Origin: an uncultured Selenomonadales bacterium
GTDB lineage: Bacteria > Bacillota > Negativicutes > Selenomonadales > Selenomonadaceae
Direction: 5' to 3'
Length of the DNA stretch: 19,068 bases
Assembly: GCA_937915725.1 (NCBI GenBank)
Contig: CALGGV010000251.1
Span: 1-19,068 of the forward strand
A program made the position numbers and the translations under genes. Positions 14,976 to 19,068 of this stretch are shown here, piece after piece; position 1 is the stretch's first letter, and every line of letters starts with the position of its first letter. The notes beneath the pieces are model-generated. The model worked only from the letters and a program-made list of their open reading frames with translations. It searched no databases and was not told where the DNA came from.

Positions 14976-15392
14976 ATGAGCGAAATTAAAAATCCCAGCG
15001 TTTTTGAAGTTGGAAACCCTTTGCCGGAAAAATTCAGCAAATATTTTATTGGGCAAGCTTATTTAAATCCTTTGACTGATAAAGGCGGCGCAATTCATAA
15101 TGTAACTTTTTCACCCGCGTGCAGAAATAATTGGCACATTCATCACAAGGGCGGGCAAATTTTGCTTGTAACCGGTGGCGCGGGCTGGTACCAAGAATGG
15201 GGAAAAGTTCCGCAAGCTTTAAAGCCGGGCGATGTTGTAAATATTGCCCCTGAAGTCAAACATTGGCACGGCGCGGCGGCTGACAGTTGGTTTTCACATT
15301 TGGCGGTTGAAATTCCTGCTGAAGGCGCGTCCAATGAATGGCTTGAACCGGTTGACGACGATCAATATTCAAAATTACCGGCTAGAGATTAA
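14976..15392 (+). CDS. Cupin domain-containing protein
   Basis: A single-domain, 138-aa cupin with the metal-binding motifs in both halves. NWHIHHKGGQILLVTGGAGWYQEWG covers about residues 52-76 and gives the HxH ligands; APEVKHWHGA (about 89-98) gives the late His. Members of this group are often found with carboxymuconolactone decarboxylase-like genes, but none is present here. The gene stands alone behind its own strong promoter and directly before the str operon. The substrate is unknown; an oxidoreductase, isomerase or small-molecule sensor role are all possible. The ATG at 14976 is fixed by AAGGAG 9 nt upstream. Confidence 0.9.
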   Translation: MSEIKNPSVFEVGNPLPEKFSKYFIGQAYLNPLTDKGGAIHNVTFSPACRNNWHIHHKGGQILLVTGGAGWYQEWGKVPQALKPGDVVNIAPEVKHWHGAAADSWFSHLAVEIPAEGASNEWLEPVDDDQYSKLPARD

Positions 15393-15452
15393 AAAAATTT
15401 CCGCGCGCAGGTTAAAAAATTTTTTCAATTAAAAAATTAAAAAAATCCATAT

Positions 15453-15481
15453 TTGACGCGGTTTTTTTACACTTTTTAAAT
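15453..15481 (+). promoter_or_regulatory. str operon promoter P1
   Basis: TTGACG (15453-15458), 17-nt spacer, TTAAAT (15476-15481). It would give a leader of roughly 120 nt that includes the two hairpins at 15492-15528. Confidence 0.55.
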
Positions 15482-15491
15482 TTGTCCGCAA

Positions 15492-15528
15492 GAGCACTTG
15501 TGCTCCAAAATGGCTTTATGACGCCATT
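15492..15528 (+). promoter_or_regulatory. Two adjacent hairpins between the str promoters
   Basis: GAGCAC-TT-GTGCTC (15492-15505) is a perfect 6-bp stem with a 2-nt loop in DNA terms. AATGGC/GCCATT (15509-15514 and 15523-15528) is a second 6-bp stem with an 8-nt loop. They end 2 nt before the -35 box of P2. They could be protein-binding palindromes acting on P2 or leader structures of P1 transcripts. Confidence 0.45.
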
Positions 15529-15529
15529 C

Positions 15530-15558
15530 TTGACAGTGTTTTTGGGCAATGATAAAAT
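15530..15558 (+). promoter_or_regulatory. str operon promoter P2
   Basis: A consensus -35 TTGACA (15530-15535), 17-nt spacer and TAAAAT (15553-15558). Transcription from about 15565 gives a 46-nt leader to the rpsL start. It is the best promoter match in the window along with the cupin one. Confidence 0.85.
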
Positions 15559-15610
15559 TCGCCACGTTTTGAAGAAAATTTTTCTTAAATTACGAAAGGG
15601 GGTGGGATGT

Positions 15611-15994
15611 GTGCCAACGATTAACCAGTTAGTTAGAAAAAGTCGTCAGAGTGTAATTGAAAAATCTACAGCACCGGCTTTAAAAGAATGCCCGCAAAAA
15701 CGCGGCGTTTGCACACGTGTTTATACTACGACGCCTAAAAAACCTAATTCAGCTCTTCGTAAGGTTGCGCGTGTCCGCTTAACTAACAGCATAGAAGTTA
15801 CTGCATACATTCCAGGTATAGGTCACAATTTACAGGAACATAGCGTTGTTTTGATTCGCGGCGGGCGTGTTAAGGATTTACCGGGCGTTCGTTATCATAT
15901 TATTCGCGGTTCGCTTGATACTGCAGGAGTTCAAGACAGGAATCAATCCCGTTCAAAATACGGCGCAAAGAAAGCTAAACCGAAGAAGAAATAA
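15611..15994 (+). CDS. rpsL: 30S ribosomal protein S12
   Basis: S12 lies at the decoding centre and governs accuracy. The chosen GTG at 15611 gives MPTINQLVRKSRQS, the universal start, and 127 aa; AGGGGGTG lies 6 nt before it. The longer frame upstream runs through the P2 promoter and is not coding. TTPKKPNSALRK and GGRVKDLPGVRYH are intact; K43 and K88 are the streptomycin-sensitive forms, and D89 is the usual site of methylthiolation. The stop TAA is the first part of a heptamer array. It is the first gene of rpsL-rpsG-fusA-tuf. Confidence 0.98.
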   Translation: MPTINQLVRKSRQSVIEKSTAPALKECPQKRGVCTRVYTTTPKKPNSALRKVARVRLTNSIEVTAYIPGIGHNLQEHSVVLIRGGRVKDLPGVRYHIIRGSLDTAGVQDRNQSRSKYGAKKAKPKKK

Positions 15995-16018
15995 GGGCTA
16001 AGGATTAAGGGCTAAGGT
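15991..16018 (+). repeat. Heptamer array after rpsL, four units
   Basis: The units are ATAAGGG, CTAAGGA, TTAAGGG and CTAAGGT, in phase. The rpsL stop codon TAA (15992-15994) lies in the first unit. Confidence 0.85.
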
Positions 16019-16054
16019 TTTTGATTCTGAACCTTGATAAAAGGAGAATGGATA

Positions 16055-16525
16055 ATGCCAAGAAAAGGTTCTGTGCCGAAACGTGACGTTCTGCCGGATC
16101 CGGTTTATCATTCTAAGACAGTTACCAAATTTATCAATAAAGTTATGCTTAGCGGCAAAAAGAGCGTCGCACAGCGTGTAGTTTATGATGCATTTGAAAC
16201 TATTAAAGAAAAAACCGGTAAAGACCCGTTGGAAGTTTTTGAAACGGCACTGAAAAACGTTATGCCGGTGTTGGAAGTGCGCGCCCGCCGTGTCGGTGGG
16301 GCTAACTATCAAGTTCCGGTTGAAGTTCGCCCCGAAAGACGTCAAACTTTGGGAATTCGCTGGCTTGTAAATTATGCAAGACTGCGCGGCGAAAAAACTA
16401 TGGACGCCAGACTTTCAGCCGAATTAATGGACGCGGCTAACAACGTCGGCGCGGCTATCAAGAAAAAAGAAGATACTCATAAAATGGCAGAGGCTAACAA
16501 GGCGTTTGCTCATTACCGCTGGTAA
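16055..16525 (+). CDS. rpsG: 30S ribosomal protein S7
   Basis: S7 binds the 3' major domain of 16S rRNA and starts assembly of the 30S head. The ATG at 16055 (AAGGAG 8 nt upstream) gives the standard start MPRKGSVPKRDVLPDP and exactly the usual 156 aa. The frame is open seven codons further upstream to a TTG, but that would place the Shine-Dalgarno site inside the gene. ARRVGGANYQVPVEVRPERR and the C-terminal MAEANKAFAHYRW are typical. It lies 60 nt after rpsL, with a heptamer array in the gap. Confidence 0.98.
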   Translation: MPRKGSVPKRDVLPDPVYHSKTVTKFINKVMLSGKKSVAQRVVYDAFETIKEKTGKDPLEVFETALKNVMPVLEVRARRVGGANYQVPVEVRPERRQTLGIRWLVNYARLRGEKTMDARLSAELMDAANNVGAAIKKKEDTHKMAEANKAFAHYRW

Positions 16526-16530
16526 ACTTC

Positions 16531-16565
16531 GTAGGGGTTAAGGGCTAAAGACTAAAGACTAGGGA
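16531..16565 (+). repeat. Heptamer array after rpsG, five units
   Basis: The units are GTAGGGG, TTAAGGG, CTAAAGA (twice) and CTAGGGA, in phase, starting 5 nt after the rpsG stop. Confidence 0.85.
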
Positions 16566-16620
16566 TTTTTCCTAAAAAATTTTAGTCAATCCTAAATTCC
16601 GCGAAGGAGGAAATTTTAAA

Positions 16621-18696
16621 GTGTCTAGAGAGTTTTCATTAGAAAAAACTCGCAACATAGGAATTATGGCGCACATTGACGCCGGTAAAACGACGACAAC
16701 CGAGCGCATACTTTTTTACACGGGAATAAATCACAAAATCGGCGAAGTTCACGACGGCGCGGCTACAATGGACTGGATGGTGCAGGAACAGGAACGCGGA
16801 ATTACAATCACTTCAGCGGCTACAACTTGTTTCTGGAAAAATCACAGAATTAATATCATTGATACGCCCGGACACGTTGACTTCACGGTGGAAGTTGAAA
16901 GGTCTTTGAGAGTTTTAGACGGCGCACTTGCAATTTTAACCGCACGCGGCGGCGTCGAGCCACAAACAGAAACAGTTTGGCGACAGGCTGAACGCTACAA
17001 CGTACCGCGTATGGCTTACGTCAACAAAATGGATATTACCGGCGCAGATTTTTACAACGTTATTCAAATGATGCGCGACAGGCTCCATACAAATGCTATT
17101 GCAATTCAACTGCCAATAGGCGCGGAAGATAATTTTCAAGGAATTATTGACTTAGTCAAAATGGAAGCGATTGTTTACGAAGACGACTTAGGCAAAGTTT
17201 CTGAAGAAATTGATATTCCCGACGATATGCTTGATATGGCTAAGGATTACAGGGATAAACTTTTGGAAGCTTGCGCTGAACAAGATGACGATTTTATGGA
17301 AAAATATCTCGGCGGCGATGAAGTTACTGTTGACGAAATTAAGGCGGTAATTCGCAAGGCTACGATTGAATGTAAAATGACACCGGTTACTTGCGGCACT
17401 TCCTACAAAAATCGCGGCGTGCAACCCTTGCTTGATGCTATTGTTGACTACATGCCCGCGCCGGTTGATATTCCGCCAATTCAAGGCGTTAAACCTAACG
17501 GCGAGGAAGATTCAAGACCTGCAAGCGACGACGCCCCGTTTTCAGCGTTAGCTTTTAAAATTATGACGGATCCTTATGTCGGCAAGCTTGCATTTTTCCG
17601 CGTTTACAGCGGCGTTTTAAAATCCGGCTCCTACGTTTACAATTCAACCAAAGGCAAAAAAGAACGTATCGGCAGAATTTTACAAATGCACGCCAATAAC
17701 CGAAAAGAAATTGACACGGTTTACAGCGGCGATATTGCGGCGGCTGTCGGTTTAAAAGATACTACAACCGGCGATACACTTTGCGACGAAGGCAAGCCAA
17801 TTATTCTTGAATCAATGGAATTTCCCGACCCCGTTATTTCGGTGGCGGTTGAACCTTCAACCAAAAACGATCAAGACAAAATGGGAATTGCACTTCAAAA
17901 ATTGGCTGAAGAAGATCCAACTTTCAAAGTTCGTACTGACGGCGAAACAGGACAGACGATTATTTCAGGAATGGGCGAATTGCACTTACAGATTATCGTT
18001 GACAGAATGCTTAGAGAGTTCAAAGTTGATTGTAAAGTTGGCGAACCTCAAGTTGCCTATCGTGAAACAATTCGTAAAAGTGCAAAGGCTGAAGGCAAAT
18101 TTATTCGTCAAAGCGGCGGGCATGGGCAATACGGACATTGCTGGATTGAAATTTTCCCCAATGAAGTCGGCAAAGGTTTTGAATTTGAAAGTAAAATTGT
18201 CGGCGGCGTAATTCCCAAAGAATATATCAATCCTATTGAGGCAGGCGTCAAACAAGCTATGGAAAACGGCGTTTTGGCAGGTTATCCAATGGTTGACGTC
18301 AAGGCGGTTGTCTATGATGGCAGTTTTCATGAAGTTGACTCCAGCGAGGCGGCGTTCAAAATTGCAGGCTCAATCGCTTTTAAGGCGGCGGCTGAAAAGG
18401 CTAAGCCCGTTTTGCTTGAACCTTATGTTAAAGTTGAAGTTACCGTACCCGAAATTTATATGGGCGATGTTATCGGAGACTTAAACGCAAGACGCGGCAA
18501 AATTGACGGAATGGAAACACGCGCAGGCTTGCAAGTTATTCATGGGTTTGTACCGCTTTCTGAAATGTTTGGCTACGCTACAGAGTTACGCTCCAAAACA
18601 CAGGGGCGCGGCAATTATTCAATGGAAGTTGCCTACTATGATGAAGTTCCCAAAACTATTTCAGATGCTATTGTTGCGAGAAACAAAGGCGAATGA
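16621..18696 (+). CDS. fusA: Elongation factor G
   Basis: EF-G is the GTPase that drives translocation on the ribosome and, with RRF, recycling. The 691 aa are full length. The G1 motif AHIDAGKTT is at 17-25, RGIT in switch I at 59-62, DTPGHVDF at 81-88 and NKMD at 135-138; domains II to V follow, with SGMGELHLQI and the C-terminal RGNYSMEVAYYDEVP. The start is GTG at 16621 with AAGGAGG 10 nt upstream. The TGA stop is followed at once by another heptamer array. Confidence 0.98.
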   Translation: MSREFSLEKTRNIGIMAHIDAGKTTTTERILFYTGINHKIGEVHDGAATMDWMVQEQERGITITSAATTCFWKNHRINIIDTPGHVDFTVEVERSLRVLDGALAILTARGGVEPQTETVWRQAERYNVPRMAYVNKMDITGADFYNVIQMMRDRLHTNAIAIQLPIGAEDNFQGIIDLVKMEAIVYEDDLGKVSEEIDIPDDMLDMAKDYRDKLLEACAEQDDDFMEKYLGGDEVTVDEIKAVIRKATIECKMTPVTCGTSYKNRGVQPLLDAIVDYMPAPVDIPPIQGVKPNGEEDSRPASDDAPFSALAFKIMTDPYVGKLAFFRVYSGVLKSGSYVYNSTKGKKERIGRILQMHANNRKEIDTVYSGDIAAAVGLKDTTTGDTLCDEGKPIILESMEFPDPVISVAVEPSTKNDQDKMGIALQKLAEEDPTFKVRTDGETGQTIISGMGELHLQIIVDRMLREFKVDCKVGEPQVAYRETIRKSAKAEGKFIRQSGGHGQYGHCWIEIFPNEVGKGFEFESKIVGGVIPKEYINPIEAGVKQAMENGVLAGYPMVDVKAVVYDGSFHEVDSSEAAFKIAGSIAFKAAAEKAKPVLLEPYVKVEVTVPEIYMGDVIGDLNARRGKIDGMETRAGLQVIHGFVPLSEMFGYATELRSKTQGRGNYSMEVAYYDEVPKTISDAIVARNKGE

Positions 18697-18741
18697 TAGG
18701 GGCTAGGGACTAAGGATTGTCTCTTAACACCTAACCACTAA
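18696..18741 (+). repeat. Heptamer array after fusA, with an inverted right arm
   Basis: Three sense units ATAGGGG, CTAGGGA and CTAAGGA (18696-18716) start at the last base of the fusA stop. After a 6-7 nt break, three diverged units lie in the opposite direction; on the minus strand they read TTAGTGG, TTAGGTG and TTAAGAG. The two arms are imperfect inverted repeats that could fold in the fusA-tuf spacer. Confidence 0.65.
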
Positions 18742-18802
18742 AATTCGTTTTAGTTTATAAAATTAATTAGTAAATTTTTTCCTAAATTAAGGAGTGTTTA
18801 AT

Positions 18803-19068
18803 TTGGCAAAACAGAAATTTGACCGTAGTAAACCACACGTAAACATTGGTACTATCGGACATATCGATCACGGCAAAACTACTTTAACCGCGGCTATTAC
18901 TAAAGTTCTTTCCCAAAAAGGCTTTGCAAAATATGAATCCTATGAAAACATTGATAAAGCTCCGGAAGAACGCGAACGCGGTATCACAATCAACACTGCA
19001 CACGTTGAATACGAAACTGAAAAACGCCACTATGCACACGTTGACTGCCCCGGTCACGCTGACTATAT
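18803..19068 (+). CDS. tuf: Elongation factor Tu, N-terminal part (cut by window edge)
   Basis: EF-Tu brings aminoacyl-tRNA to the ribosome. The 88 visible codons begin MAKQKFDRSKPHVNIGTIGH and contain the P-loop GHIDHGKTT (usually GHVDHGKTT), ERERGITINTAHVEYET (switch I) and DCPGHADY. The start is TTG at 18803 with AAGGAG 8 nt upstream; there is no in-frame ATG or GTG that would give the conserved start. TTG for such a strongly expressed gene is uncommon. The 106-nt gap to fusA has no clear promoter. Confidence 0.98.
   Translation, partial: MAKQKFDRSKPHVNIGTIGHIDHGKTTLTAAITKVLSQKGFAKYESYENIDKAPEERERGITINTAHVEYETEKRHYAHVDCPGHADY

Noticed and set aside
15482..15610. Longer rpsL reading frame
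   Set aside because: The extra 43 codons cover promoter P2 and hairpins; the conserved S12 start MPTINQLV is at 15611 with a good ribosome-binding site.
15611..15994. Streptomycin-resistance allele of rpsL
   Set aside because: K43 and K88 are both the sensitive, wild-type residues.

Overview
The window is a stretch of a low-GC bacterial chromosome. A Bacillota (Firmicutes) host is likely: Shine-Dalgarno sites are of the AGGAGG type, TTG and GTG starts are frequent, RNase Y and a type II-like MurB are present, and the str operon order is rpsL-rpsG-fusA-tuf. The mix of cobalamin salvage and an accessory glycan locus with LicD, GT8 and cytidylyltransferase genes would fit a Negativicutes (Selenomonadales-like) genome, but that placement is inference with low confidence.

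Layout. (1) Positions 1-434 hold the 5' end of rny on the minus strand, cut by the window edge. (2) About 560 bp without genes follows, full of hairpins and copies of a dispersed intergenic repeat. (3) A minus-strand block radA - cobO - thioesterase (3376 to 993) carries a ten-unit heptamer array at the radA/cobO junction. (4) A 310 bp repeat-rich gap follows. (5) A long minus-strand series runs from ilvD (14587) through a decayed GT2 glycosyltransferase, LicD, a cytidylyltransferase/oxidoreductase fusion, a stand-alone cytidylyltransferase, an asparagine-synthetase-C-like ATPase, a DUF362 protein, a Uma2 nuclease-fold protein and murB to a GT8 glycosyltransferase (3687). (6) A 388 bp divergent region has three good sigma-A-like promoters and an orphan promoter-terminator unit that could make a small RNA. 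(7) On the plus strand are a cupin gene and then the str operon with tandem promoters, running off the end inside tuf.

How the genes may work together. The core of the accessory locus (about 6.5-12.9 kb) looks like a pathway that makes a CDP-activated alditol-like or small polar group and transfers it to a surface glycan. The fusion protein joins a Gfo/Idh/MocA reductase to a CTP-transferase domain, a second CTP-transferase stands beside it, an Asn-synthetase-like ATP-using enzyme could amidate or ligate an intermediate, and LicD would transfer the phosphorylated group. The role of DUF362 is unknown. GT8 and the broken GT2 would build the acceptor glycan, and murB ties the series to the cell wall. 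The product cannot be read from sequence alone.

Two repeat systems stand out. One is a heptamer (consensus TTAAGGA/CTAAGGG), always in the sense direction, placed at the stop codons of radA, rpsL, rpsG and fusA. Because each unit holds a stop triplet and seven is not divisible by three, three units close all reading frames. The other is a dispersed element with the core AGCAAAAACGAAGTG followed by a GC-rich hairpin, found in both orientations; at least one copy works on paper as an intrinsic terminator.
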